Source: Chloroflexota bacterium
GTDB lineage: Bacteria > Chloroflexota > Dehalococcoidia > Lucifugimonadales > Lucifugimonadaceae
DNA: 59,458 nt
Reading direction: 5' to 3'
Assembly (NCBI GenBank): GCA_009838175.1
Contig: VXSB01000007.1
Location: 1-59,458, forward strand
The translations under genes and the position numbers were made by a program. Under the pieces are notes generated by a model. It made no database searches, had not been told where the DNA came from, and saw only the letters and a program-made list of their open reading frames with translations. Positions within the stretch are counted from its first letter, which is position 1; the number at the start of each line of letters is the position of its first letter. Of the stretch, positions 18,165 to 26,492 are shown piece after piece.

Positions 18165-18752
18165 ATGAGCGAGAACGCTACGGAACTAGAACTGAATATG
18201 ACGGAATGCCCTCGCGACCAAGGGGTTGAGACCAATCTCCGGTGTGGGCAATGCGGCGATCCGATATGCCCACGGTGCATGGTCTATGCGCCGGTTGGGT
18301 CTAAGTGTCCGGATTGTGCTTCGATTGGTGGGCCGGTGATGTTCAAGGTGACTCAGAATGATTTGATTCGGATCGGGATAGTGGCGGGATTAGCGTCGTT
18401 GGGGATCGGGATTGCTTCAGCAGTCACGTTAGTGGCGCTTTGGTCACTGGATATTTTGGCGGGGGTGAATTCGAGCATCTGGTTGATAGTGGTAGGAGTG
18501 GCGGAGTTTCTCGGTGTGATGGGTGTTACTTATGCGATGCAGTTGGTTGCGGGGACAAAATACTCGACGAGTTTGCGAATCATGGCTGCCGGTTTGGCGT
18601 TGCTGTTTTATCTGACCCAGGTAATGGCGATCGAAATCATGGCTGGCATGTTCACGGAACTGCTGATAGGACCAGGAATTGTGGTGCACCTGCCAGGGTT
18701 GATCGGGTTCGGGTTTGGGACCTACTACGCGATGCAGCGATTCAAACCTTAG
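18165..18752 (+). CDS. Membrane protein with N-terminal zinc ribbon, function unknown
   Basis: I do not recognise the gene. The 195-residue protein begins with a cysteine-rich zinc-binding segment, CGQCGDPICPRCMVY followed by GSKCPDCA (about residues 27-51), similar to the small zinc ribbon seen in front of some rhomboid-like and DUF membrane proteins. After it come about four hydrophobic membrane segments (roughly 64-90, 98-122, 130-155, 165-190) with no rhomboid serine motif, so it is not a rhomboid protease. It starts nine bases after plsY stops and is likely in the same operon. Its 3' end overlaps the convergent epimerase by 11 bases. Confidence 0.7.
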   Translation: MSENATELELNMTECPRDQGVETNLRCGQCGDPICPRCMVYAPVGSKCPDCASIGGPVMFKVTQNDLIRIGIVAGLASLGIGIASAVTLVALWSLDILAGVNSSIWLIVVGVAEFLGVMGVTYAMQLVAGTKYSTSLRIMAAGLALLFYLTQVMAIEIMAGMFTELLIGPGIVVHLPGLIGFGFGTYYAMQRFKP

Positions 18753-19761
18753 TTGGGATGATCGCGCCTTCACTGGATTGCCGATATGCGATCGCTTCGT
18801 CGATCATGTCGCGCAGCGACAATGGCGGATCGTAGCCGAAATCCCGCTTCGACGCTGAAAGATCGTACTCGTAGTAAGTGGGAGTGATTGGCAGGTTAAC
18901 TTTTGTGTGGGGTGCGTTGAGTTTTTCGGCGAGATATGGAATCATGTTTTCCCAATGGAAGGGTTCGCGGGATGCGAGTTGGTAGGTTTTGCCGAAAGTT
19001 GACGGGTTTCCTAGGGCGTTTTCGTATGCGTGGATGATGTCTCGGACTTCGACGAAGTGTTTTTTCCATGGACGGCCGTTACGATCGGCGGCGATGATGA
19101 GATGGGGGTCGCCGTCGTAGGCTTTTGACATGAGTTCATAAGCTTCACGACATTCGGGGACGGTTGAACCTTGTAGCTGGTCCATGAATGTCCGCATGTG
19201 GAACTGTCCGAAGTCCAATGCTTCGCCGGCTCCCCATGCGTTGGCGAAACGGAAGACGGTTGCGGGGAGGGACTCGGCTCGAACGTAGCGATCTACTAGG
19301 TGTTCGGTCAGGACTTTGGTGTAGCCGTACCAGCTAGTGGCTGCTAGTGGCAGAGAGTCTTCACGTATTGGCTCTTCGATGCCTTCGGGCGGGTATTTTT
19401 CCATGGTGCCGTCGGTGCTCGTGTGGATGACGTGCTGGATACCATCTGATGCGAGAGCGGCTTCAAGGATGTTGAAGGTGCCTTTGACGTTAATGTCGAA
19501 GTATTGTTCTGGTGTGAAAGGGCCACCGGCTTGGAAGGCTGCACCCAAATGGAATATTGCTTCTGCACCATCGGCGGCTGTTCTGACGTCGGAATGAGAA
19601 GCGAGGTCTCCCTCGACGATGTGGGCGCCGATTTGGGCTACCTTTTCGGATTGGGGGTCTCCGGGCACGACGAAACCTGTTACATCGTGTCCCAAACCGA
19701 CGAATCGTTTTGCCACGTTTGCGCCTACGCGTCCGGTGATGCCTGTGATCAGTATTCGCAT
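18742..19761 (-). CDS. NAD-dependent epimerase/dehydratase (extended SDR)
   Basis: A 339-residue extended short-chain dehydrogenase. The Rossmann start is MRILITGITGRVGANVAKRF, followed by GDL near 55, the HLGAAFQ strand, a catalytic-type Ser/Thr in VIHTSTDG and the active-site motif YGYTKVLTEHLV, so the Tyr-x3-Lys pair is present here. FRFANAWGAGEA is a substrate-side motif of sugar epimerases. ATG 19761 has ribosome-binding site GAGGA; the frame open to 19857 adds unrelated residues. Typical substrates are nucleotide sugars, but its exact one is unknown. It is divergent from the galactonate-dehydratase-like gene, 120 bases away, so both may share control. Confidence 0.85.
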   Translation of the reverse strand: MRILITGITGRVGANVAKRFVGLGHDVTGFVVPGDPQSEKVAQIGAHIVEGDLASHSDVRTAADGAEAIFHLGAAFQAGGPFTPEQYFDINVKGTFNILEAALASDGIQHVIHTSTDGTMEKYPPEGIEEPIREDSLPLAATSWYGYTKVLTEHLVDRYVRAESLPATVFRFANAWGAGEALDFGQFHMRTFMDQLQGSTVPECREAYELMSKAYDGDPHLIIAADRNGRPWKKHFVEVRDIIHAYENALGNPSTFGKTYQLASREPFHWENMIPYLAEKLNAPHTKVNLPITPTYYEYDLSASKRDFGYDPPLSLRDMIDEAIAYRQSSEGAIIPTKV

Positions 19762-19881
19762 TGACGAAATCCTCAGATTGTTTAGTGTTCGGAGAAAGAA
19801 TAGACGGGTTTCGGGTAAACTGCAATCGCTGAGGCGGCTTATGGCCTTGACCGCCATTTAGATCACTAACAGGAAATACCG

Positions 19882-21009
19882 ATGACCAAGATCGAAAAAG
19901 TCGAAACGTTCCTCTGGAGCCGATGGCTCTTGATAAAGATTCACTCCGAGGACGGTTTTGTCGGGATTGGCGAGGGCGGCGTCCACGGTTGGCAACGTCC
20001 CACGAAGACGATGATCGAGGTGATGAGCGATTATCTGGTGGGTAAGGACCCGAACTTGATCGAGCATCACTACCAGTGGTTGTATCGCTCATCACACTTC
20101 ATGGGCTCGGTCGTCCAAGGCGCTCTCAGCGCGATCGACATTGCGCTGTGGGACATGAAGGGCAAGCGATTGGGCGTACCGATTTACGACTTGATGGGCG
20201 GTAAGACGCGCGACCGCGTCCGCTGTTATATGCACGTCGGCGGCGATACGGGCGAGGAATTGGCGGAAGACGCGTTGCGCGCCAAACAGCAAGGTTTCAC
20301 CGCGGTTCGATTCACACCGTTCCCGAACGACTACTATCTGCACAAGTCGTATACGGAGTGGGCTGATGAGGCGGTAGAACGCGTGGGCATGGTCAAAGAT
20401 GCTGTTGGATCAGATGTCGACATCTGCGTCGAGGTTCACCGCCAGATGAATCCGGCGGAATCGATCTGGCTAGGCAGGCGGTTGGAGCAGTTCAATCCGT
20501 TCTTCTACGAAGACCCAATGCTGCCTGATAGCCCGGCTAGGATGGCTGAAGTGCAAGCACAGTGCAACATTCCGATCGCGACGGGGGAGCGTTTCACGAC
20601 GATTTTCGAGTACCAGCAATTGCTCGAAAACGGCGGGTGTGCGTATGTCAGACCTGACCTTTGCCTATGCGGTGGACTCAGCGGATGCAAGAAGGTTGCC
20701 GCTATGGCGGAAGCGCAACACGTGAAGGTCATTCCGCACAATCCGTTGTCGCCAGTATCGACTGCGGCGTGTGTTCAACTAGACGCGTGCATCCCGAACT
20801 TCGCTTTGCAGGAGTACACGGGCGAATCGGAACCGCCAAAGTCGGAGCTATTGGTTGAGCCACTGGAGCTGATTGACGGGTACCTGACGGTGCCTGAAGG
20901 CCCCGGATTAGGTATCGAACTCAACGAGGATACGTTGGCAAGGATCGGAGAAGATCCGAAAGTACTGGATACCCCGATCGGATTCGATGGTTCGGTACAA
21001 GACCGCTAA
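19882..21009 (+). CDS. Enolase-superfamily sugar-acid dehydratase (galactonate dehydratase-like)
   Basis: The 375-residue protein belongs to the mandelate racemase/muconate lactonizing branch of the enolase superfamily and is most like D-galactonate dehydratase, which removes water from a sugar acid. Capping domain features: VQGALSAIDIALWDMKGK and GVPIYDLMGG. Metal ligands appear in CVEVHRQM (a Glu where the family usually has Asp, with the His two residues on), FFYEDPMLPD and IATGERFTT; the late catalytic His is in VIPHNPLSPVSTAA. Length is normal. It starts 120 bases from the divergent epimerase. With the xylonate-dehydratase homologue at 32895-34931, it suggests use of sugar acids. The exact substrate is unknown. 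Confidence 0.88.
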   Translation: MTKIEKVETFLWSRWLLIKIHSEDGFVGIGEGGVHGWQRPTKTMIEVMSDYLVGKDPNLIEHHYQWLYRSSHFMGSVVQGALSAIDIALWDMKGKRLGVPIYDLMGGKTRDRVRCYMHVGGDTGEELAEDALRAKQQGFTAVRFTPFPNDYYLHKSYTEWADEAVERVGMVKDAVGSDVDICVEVHRQMNPAESIWLGRRLEQFNPFFYEDPMLPDSPARMAEVQAQCNIPIATGERFTTIFEYQQLLENGGCAYVRPDLCLCGGLSGCKKVAAMAEAQHVKVIPHNPLSPVSTAACVQLDACIPNFALQEYTGESEPPKSELLVEPLELIDGYLTVPEGPGLGIELNEDTLARIGEDPKVLDTPIGFDGSVQDR

Positions 21010-21034
21010 AGGAGAAGCGTCGGACGTTAGGTAG

Positions 21035-21109
21035 TGGAGCGGGAGACGGGATTCGAACCCGCGACCTTCTGCTTGGGAAGCAGATACTCTACCACTGAGT
21101 TACTCCCGC
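21035..21109 (-). tRNA. tRNA-Gly (anticodon CCC)
   Basis: On the minus strand the sequence folds as a 75-base tRNA with encoded CCA. Acceptor GCGGGAG pairs with CTCCCGC, discriminator T as in tRNA-Gly, D arm ACTCAGTGGTAGAGT, anticodon stem TCTGC/GCAGA with loop TTCCCAA, and T arm GGTTCGAATCC. The anticodon CCC reads GGG. Both 33T and purine 37 are as expected. Confidence 0.96.
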
Positions 21110-21200
21110 TCGGGGAAGACGTGTTGTCATTATAGCGACTCGGCTCGGTTGGTCAACGTAGAACATGATCGACACGCATCTCAACCATTAGTAATCCGCT

Positions 21201-21896
21201 TCAAACCGCCCAATCCTCAAGGTCCCAGGCCATCTGCCAGAAGTCGCGTTCGTAGCGGGTGCAGGTGATGTAGGCTTCGCGCATGGCAGATAGTTCCTGG
21301 CTTCCGGCAGTTGCGGCGACGCGGTCGCAGATGGCGCGGGCTTCTAAGGCGACGGTGCGCGAATCTTCTCCGGCATACATGCGTATCCACTCGGCGTAGT
21401 GGGGTGCGCTTTGCGGTTCGCCGTCCGTGGCGAGCATCTCGCCAACTTTCCAGTAACCCCAGATGCATGGCACCAGAGCCGCGATCAGTTCGCCAAAGCT
21501 GCCGATTTGGGCGACGCGGAGCAGGTAGCTGGTGTAGGAGTAGGTGGTTGGTGCGTGTTTGGTTGCTTCGAGCTCCTGTGCAGAGATTCCGAGTTGGTAG
21601 CAGTATGATCGGTGGAGTTCCATCTCGGTGTTGAGGATGTGATCTACCGCGTCGGCGAACCAACTCATGGTGGTTAGATCGGGGGCCTTCACGGTCCCCA
21701 TCGCCAAGCATCTGGCGTAGTCGATGAGGTAGACGTAGTCCTGCGTCATGAAGTGCTTGAAGCGCTCAGTTGAGAGCGTCCCATCTCCGATTCCGAGCAC
21801 AAACGGGTGTCGCATCATCGCTTCGCGCTGGGGTTTGGAAGCGATTTCGATCTCGTCGCAAAAAGTCACGGCATCAACCTCCTGAGGCTTCATCAT
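21201..21896 (-). CDS. tenA: TenA-like thiaminase II / aminopyrimidine aminohydrolase
   Basis: TenA hydrolyses aminopyrimidine breakdown products of thiamine so that the pyrimidine can be reused. The all-helical 231-residue protein shows the family signatures: HPFVLGIGDGTL, FKHFMTQDYVYLIDYARC, the active-site Cys144 in LVPCIWGYWKVGE, and the C-terminal acid in TRYERDFWQMAW. The length is standard. Two adjacent ATGs (21896, 21893) are possible starts. No other thiamine gene is next to it, and no TPP riboswitch motif is visible upstream, so it is probably a stand-alone salvage gene. Confidence 0.92.
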   Translation of the reverse strand: MMKPQEVDAVTFCDEIEIASKPQREAMMRHPFVLGIGDGTLSTERFKHFMTQDYVYLIDYARCLAMGTVKAPDLTTMSWFADAVDHILNTEMELHRSYCYQLGISAQELEATKHAPTTYSYTSYLLRVAQIGSFGELIAALVPCIWGYWKVGEMLATDGEPQSAPHYAEWIRMYAGEDSRTVALEARAICDRVAATAGSQELSAMREAYITCTRYERDFWQMAWDLEDWAV

Positions 21897-21922
21897 GCGT
21901 CCCCTTTATCCCGTCCATCTGG

Positions 21923-21942
21923 ATTCCGGCTTTCGCCGGAAT
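21923..21942. repeat. Short intergenic inverted repeat
   Basis: ATTCCGGC-TTTC-GCCGGAAT is a perfect stem-loop followed by GACG. The wider phrase (GGATTCC...GGAATGACGG) is a type of dispersed intergenic repeat common in bacteria. A related GGAATGAC tail recurs in the inverted repeat at 27470-27490. Confidence 0.6.
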
Positions 21943-22033
21943 GACGGGGTTGGTGTAACGACGATTCTCGCATACCAGCGCAGCCACCGAATCGCGCATT
22001 TGAGCCTCGTCGGTGCTGGTATCCTCGAAATTC

Positions 22034-22615
22034 ATGGCATCGAAAAATAAGGGTGATGGACGTATGGTTTGGCTCGATCTTGAGATGACGGGTCTGGAGG
22101 AGCAGCACGTCATCATCGAGGTGGCGACGGTTATCACAGATGCGAATCTGGAAATCCTTGCCGAGGGTCCGGACATCGCCATCAATCGCTCGGTCGAAGA
22201 CCTCAACAATATCGATCCGTGGTCAGCGAGGCAACACACCGAATCGGGGCTGATGGACAAAGTCAGAGCGTCGCGGATCGGCATCAATGAAGCGGAAAGT
22301 CAGACGCTCGATTTTGTCAAGAGTTGGGTGGGGAGATGGGAAGCGCCGTTGTGCGGCAATTCGATCTGGGTGGATAGGCTATTTTTGAAACGCGAGATGC
22401 CGACACTGGAATCGTACTTGCACTACCGTGTAGTCGATGTGAGCAGCATCAAAGAGCTCATTGCGCGCTGGCATCCCGAGGCAGTACAACCGCCGGAGAA
22501 ATCTAAGTCACATCGTGCGTTGGATGACGTGCTGGAGAGCATCGAAGAGTTGCGGTGGTACCGCCGACAGTTCTTCAAGTCCCCAGAGGTTATTTCCGGC
22601 AAGACTGACGCATGA
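22034..22615 (+). CDS. orn: Oligoribonuclease
   Basis: Oligoribonuclease degrades RNA fragments of two to five bases, including linear dinucleotides from cyclic di-GMP turnover. The DEDDh exonuclease motifs are visible: MVWLDLEMTGLE (first Asp and Glu), FVKSWVG and GNSIWVDRLFLKREMP (second Asp), and SHRALDDVLESIEEL (His and last Asp). ATG 22034 gives 193 residues; an upstream TTG/ATG in frame at 22013 is less likely. It converges on dnaA with only three bases between stop codons. Confidence 0.93.
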   Translation: MASKNKGDGRMVWLDLEMTGLEEQHVIIEVATVITDANLEILAEGPDIAINRSVEDLNNIDPWSARQHTESGLMDKVRASRIGINEAESQTLDFVKSWVGRWEAPLCGNSIWVDRLFLKREMPTLESYLHYRVVDVSSIKELIARWHPEAVQPPEKSKSHRALDDVLESIEELRWYRRQFFKSPEVISGKTDA

Positions 22616-22618
22616 ACG

Positions 22619-24040
22619 TCATCTGAGAAGATTGCTGATTCGCCGTTCGGCCTCGATTAGCTGGGGGTCGCTCTTGCGGCGTTCGGAGTAACGGCTGAGC
22701 GAGGCTAGTATCGTCGAGTGAGGTCGACCGCCCATCAATGTGCCGGTCTCGGAACTCGTAAGTCCGCTCTTCTCTCGCAACATATAGATTGCCACGTCGC
22801 GCGCTGATGTGACCGACCGGTTTCCTCTCCCGGATCGGCACAGTTGATCGTTGCTGATGGAGAATACGCTGGCAACTGCGTTGACAACATCATTCGGCGG
22901 TACCAACGTCGGTGCTGGGGCAGTTATTCGATCCTTCACCGCTTCAACTGCCACCGCCAAGCTGATTGTCCCTGCTTCTGAGGCTTGTGCTCGTCCTTCC
23001 AGTTGGTGGTGTGCGTCAACGCGTGCGATTGCGCCGATGACGTCACGAACGTTGTTGGCGAACCGTTCCGACAGAAAGTCCAGAACTTCGTTTTTGAGAT
23101 GCAGTTTTCGTTCGGATGCGTATCTCCCGAGGAGAGAACGTTTCAACTCGAAATCAGGGCGAGCAATCGAAATCTCGAGTCCGCCAGACAGTCTAGAAAC
23201 GATCTCATCGCCGAGTTCGTTGATCGGGTATGCGCTGTTGAATGTGAAAACGACCTGCTTTCGATTGGCCAGCAGATGTTCGAGGATCGAGAGCAGAAAT
23301 GACAGGGTCTTCGATTTGCCGATGAGCTTCTCGATGCCATCGACGAGGAGGGCATCGACGTCGCGGTAGCGGTCGCGGACTGCTGCGACCTTGCCGGTCT
23401 GCGATGACTTGACGAAACTATCGACGAACTCTTCACCCGTAAGGCAGATAACGTTCATCTTGGCTTGGCGCATTTCGTTGGCGATGGCGTTGATGAGGTG
23501 AGTTTTACCCTGCCCGGTTTCTGAAGCAATGGTCAAGGGATTGAATTCCTCGCCCGGCTCGTCTACAACGCTTCGTGCGGCGTTCAACGCGTGGGCGTTG
23601 CTCGCGGATCTCTCGAAGCGTTTGAAGGTGCAGTTAGGGATGGCGGGGAAGTAGCGCGCGTTCTCGCGGGCTACTGTTGCGCGGTGGCGACTCAAACGGA
23701 CATCGGCCCACTGGGTGTAGTCGCCAGCGAGCCCTTCGCGCACCAACATGTCGCTGCTTGTGTAGGCGATGGTGTCGAGTTCAACCTTTACATCTTGATC
23801 GAAAACCTCGGACGCGAATCGACGGATGCTCCGCATTACGCGTTGGCGAATCCAAGCAGCTACGAAACCGTTTTTCACGGTGATCCGCAACACGCCATCC
23901 GTGAACGATGTGGCCTTCGAATCGGCTAGGTATGCGCTGAAATCGGCTTGGTTATCGATCTGCACCTCGACCATCCCGAGCACCACTCTCCACTTTTTTT
24001 GCAACGCGCAAACACGGCTGTCTGACAGGTCATCAGGCAC
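22619..24040 (-). CDS. dnaA: Divergent DnaA replication initiator
   Basis: A 473-residue DnaA homologue: domain I-like start, AAA+ domain and a helix-turn-helix domain IV. It differs from classical DnaA at key places. Walker A is SETGQGKTH (first Gly is Ser), Walker B is LLVDGIEKL where DDIQ is usual, and the sensor I region reads TFNSAYP. Domain IV keeps ARDVAIYMLREKSG, but the DnaA-box-reading motif reads GGRPHSTI where GGRDHTTV is usual. The Arg finger region VSRLSGGLE and sensor II NVRDVIGA are kept. GTG 24040 is the start, with ribosome-binding site AAAGGA. It converges on orn and diverges from fmt. Whether it is the main initiator or a second DnaA-type protein is open. Confidence 0.85.
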   Translation of the reverse strand: MPDDLSDSRVCALQKKWRVVLGMVEVQIDNQADFSAYLADSKATSFTDGVLRITVKNGFVAAWIRQRVMRSIRRFASEVFDQDVKVELDTIAYTSSDMLVREGLAGDYTQWADVRLSRHRATVARENARYFPAIPNCTFKRFERSASNAHALNAARSVVDEPGEEFNPLTIASETGQGKTHLINAIANEMRQAKMNVICLTGEEFVDSFVKSSQTGKVAAVRDRYRDVDALLVDGIEKLIGKSKTLSFLLSILEHLLANRKQVVFTFNSAYPINELGDEIVSRLSGGLEISIARPDFELKRSLLGRYASERKLHLKNEVLDFLSERFANNVRDVIGAIARVDAHHQLEGRAQASEAGTISLAVAVEAVKDRITAPAPTLVPPNDVVNAVASVFSISNDQLCRSGRGNRSVTSARDVAIYMLREKSGLTSSETGTLMGGRPHSTILASLSRYSERRKSDPQLIEAERRISNLLR

Positions 24041-24408
24041 AGATCATCCTTTCGTGACCGAATAGAATTTAACGGCGCGCGAAGACGCAGCAAGCAACTT
24101 CGTGCGCAGTACCGATTGTGTGATTCTCGGGCCGCCTCCTCAGATGCCCGAGAACATCGTCAACTAGATTCAAGATATAGCCACTGGGGAAATCGTGCAA
24201 CGCAAAAAAGCCGTTTTTGAGAGGTTTTTGAACTGAATTTTGGCGATTGAACAGATGTTTGACATCGAAAATCAGTGCGTTTTGTGAAGGACGAATCGGG
24301 CGCAGAAATCGAGTGAATCCCGCTGTTGTGGCAACAACTGCCGCTTCCGTCGATTGCCTTAACATCAACATTGAGTATCAGCGGTTTAGCACGCCAAAAG
24401 GTGTTGGG
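24041..24408. other. 368-base gap between divergent dnaA and fmt
   Basis: No gene is seen; an open frame upstream of fmt is not supported. The gap must hold both promoters. It contains an eight-base inverted repeat TTCTCGGG/CCCGAGAA at 24124-24154 with a 15-base loop, and an AT-rich stretch at about 24200-24290. I looked for TTATCCACA-type DnaA boxes and found none, so I do not call an origin, although this DnaA might read a different sequence. Confidence 0.5.
24124..24154. repeat. Inverted repeat in the dnaA-fmt gap
   Basis: TTCTCGGG and CCCGAGAA are perfect eight-base arms separated by 15 bases. Could be a regulator site or an RNA hairpin in the dnaA leader. Confidence 0.4.
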
Positions 24409-25356
24409 ATGAGAGCGATATTTTTCGGAACTCCAAACGCCGCAATCGCGTCGTTGCGCGCGCTTCTCGGCGCAGGGATCGAAGTCCCGATGATCTGCAC
24501 ACGCCCCGCGCGGCGCGCTGGCCGTGGACGTGTTCTATCGCCAACCCCGGTGGAGATTTTTGGAATCGATTCAGGAATCCAGGTCATCACTCCGCAGGCG
24601 TTGAATGCCGAGGCTGTGGCGACGATTCGGGAGATCGAAGCAGATGTTTACGTTGTGGTGGCGTATGGCAGATTCATTCCTACGGAACTGCTGTTGGCTC
24701 CGCGATTGGGCGTTGTGAACATCCATCCGTCACTACTGCCGAGACATCGCGGACCGAGTCCGGTTGCAACTGCCATTCTTGAAAACGACGAGTTCACTGG
24801 TGTGTCGATCATGCTGCTGGATGAGGGAATGGACACTGGGCCGATCTTGGCTCAATCCGAATTGGTGAATATTTCAAGCGATATCCGATGCGACGCGTTG
24901 ACAGAGCAACTCTTCGAGATGGGTGCTGGTATGCTTCCCGACGTTTTGAAGAATTATTGTGCTGGTAAGGTTTCACCGCGACCGCAGATCGAGGCGGACG
25001 CGACGGTAACGCGATTGTTAACTAAAGTTGACGGAGAGATAGATTGGGAGGCACCCGCGGATCGGATCGTCAGAATGAATCGGGCTTATCACCCATGGCC
25101 GGGAACCAGCACGTTTTGGGGCGGAGAGGTATTCAAGATTGTTGATGTTGAAATTGGTGAAGGTGTGAATTCAGAGTCGGAGCTCGTTGCGGGTAGTGTG
25201 CACTGGGCGGATGATGGGAGCGTTTGCGTTGCTGCGGGGTTTGGGTCTTCGGTGAGATTGGTGACGGTTCAGGCGTCAGGCAGGCGAGCGATATCGGCTG
25301 TCGAGTTCGCCAACGGCAGGCCCGAGTTCATCGGTTCGATATTGGGTGCAGAATAG
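24409..25356 (+). CDS. fmt: Methionyl-tRNA formyltransferase
   Basis: Fmt formylates initiator Met-tRNA with 10-formyltetrahydrofolate. The 315-residue protein shows MRAIFFGTPNAAIASL at the start, YGRFIPTELL, the catalytic NIHPSLLPRHRGPSP with Asn and His, the Asp of LLDEGMDTGPIL, and the C-terminal tRNA-binding OB-like domain (RAYHPWPGTSTFW). All are as in the family. ATG 24409 is the natural start; an open frame upstream to 24247 is not conserved. No peptide deformylase gene is next to it. It is followed 37 bases later by an amidohydrolase gene. Confidence 0.95.
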   Translation: MRAIFFGTPNAAIASLRALLGAGIEVPMICTRPARRAGRGRVLSPTPVEIFGIDSGIQVITPQALNAEAVATIREIEADVYVVVAYGRFIPTELLLAPRLGVVNIHPSLLPRHRGPSPVATAILENDEFTGVSIMLLDEGMDTGPILAQSELVNISSDIRCDALTEQLFEMGAGMLPDVLKNYCAGKVSPRPQIEADATVTRLLTKVDGEIDWEAPADRIVRMNRAYHPWPGTSTFWGGEVFKIVDVEIGEGVNSESELVAGSVHWADDGSVCVAAGFGSSVRLVTVQASGRRAISAVEFANGRPEFIGSILGAE

Positions 25357-25393
25357 AGTCGGTTTTGCAACGGCTTAGTTGATGGAGAGCGGA

Positions 25394-26239
25394 ATGATAG
25401 TCGATTGCCATGTTCATGTGTGGGAGATGCCTCCGATAGCGCCGGTCGGTCCGACTGCTCCGACGTGGACATCGATTACGGAGGAGGCTGGTCCGACGGA
25501 GTTGCTGGTTGCGGATATGGATGCGAATCGTGTTGATGCGGCGGTGCTGGTGCAATCGAGCGGATCAACTTGGGACAATACTTACGTGGCGGAGTCGGCG
25601 AACGCGGATCGGGGAAGGTTTCGATCGATAGGTTTGGTGGATCCGGTGGATCCTGACAATGCTTCGGTTGCTGCTCGTTGGATGGATGATTTTGGGATGT
25701 CGGGTTTTCGGTTTCACCCCGATTACTATCCGGATGATGCGGTTTTGGATGTGGATCGGAATGGTCGGATGTTCAAAGAGATTGAGAAGCGGAGCGGGAT
25801 CGTGAAGGTTCACAACCGAGTTGGGAATGTGGGTCAGATGGCGGCGATTGTGGGACGGTATACGGGGATCACTTGGATCATCGATCACATGATGTACCCG
25901 GAGCCTTGGATGGCTGGTGATGGTTGGACGTCGTATCTGCCAGTTTTGGATTTGTCTCGGCATCCGAATGTGGTGATGATGATTTCGGATGTGCACAATC
26001 GGTCAGGGGAAGGATTTCCGTTTGGGGATATGCATAGTGTGGTGATGATGGCGATTGATGCGTTTGGGATTGAGCGGTGCATCTGGGGCACGGGTTATCC
26101 GGGCTACCTACGTGAGAAGAACGGTTGGATTTCCCTGGCGGACGAGTTGCGGTTGGTTCGCCAGGGGTTTGATTGGCTGACGGAGGGTGAGCGTGGGATG
26201 TTGCTCGGGGAGAATGCGAAGAGGATTTACGGGTTCTGA
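25394..26239 (+). CDS. Amidohydrolase (TIM-barrel, amidohydrolase-2 type)
   Basis: A 281-residue metal-dependent hydrolase of the amidohydrolase-2 family, which includes decarboxylases and lactonases acting on ring acids. The start MIVDCHVHVW gives the first two metal histidines; further candidates are His in GFRFHPDYYP, WIIDHMMYPE, and the closing Asp/Gly region ERCIWGTGYPG. ATG 25394 has GGAG a few bases upstream; ATG 25382 and TTG 25379 are also possible. The substrate is not clear. Base composition is very G-rich on this strand, like purE-purK further on. Confidence 0.82.
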   Translation: MIVDCHVHVWEMPPIAPVGPTAPTWTSITEEAGPTELLVADMDANRVDAAVLVQSSGSTWDNTYVAESANADRGRFRSIGLVDPVDPDNASVAARWMDDFGMSGFRFHPDYYPDDAVLDVDRNGRMFKEIEKRSGIVKVHNRVGNVGQMAAIVGRYTGITWIIDHMMYPEPWMAGDGWTSYLPVLDLSRHPNVVMMISDVHNRSGEGFPFGDMHSVVMMAIDAFGIERCIWGTGYPGYLREKNGWISLADELRLVRQGFDWLTEGERGMLLGENAKRIYGF

Positions 26240-26264
26240 TGGAATTGGCGGTTGGCAGGGGCGA

Positions 26265-26465
26265 TCAGTGCAGGCGACGAAGTTCTGATTTGCGTTGGGA
26301 TTTGGGGACGTTTCGTTTGCGGTTGTAGGCTTTTTCTAAGGTTTCGTCTTTGAAGGTGATGGGGTGAGTGATGTTTTTGCGCGAGCGTGTCTGTCGGGCA
26401 CGGTTGCTTTGCGATGCTGGTGGGAGATTGTCAGCGGTAGATTCTGATTTGGGATCGCTAGACAT
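26265..26465 (-). CDS. Possible small basic protein, unknown
   Basis: A 66-residue open frame, rich in Ser, Arg and Lys (for example RARQTRSRKN and KSQRKSELRRLH), starts 28 bases after the deacetylase stop on the same strand. I see no ribosome-binding site and no known domain, so it may not be real. If real, its charge would suit a nucleic-acid-binding protein. Confidence 0.3.
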   Translation of the reverse strand: MSSDPKSESTADNLPPASQSNRARQTRSRKNITHPITFKDETLEKAYNRKRNVPKSQRKSELRRLH

Positions 26466-26492
26466 TAGTTGGTTATAGCAGGTTCTGGTGCT

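Noticed and set aside
21897-22033. TPP riboswitch upstream of tenA
   Set aside because: No CTGAGA and ACC...TTGAACCTGAT-type conserved blocks are found on the minus strand before the gene.
24041-24408. Replication origin next to dnaA
   Set aside because: No cluster of DnaA boxes is visible, dnaN is not adjacent, and the only repeat is one inverted pair. The skew hint is too weak to call it.
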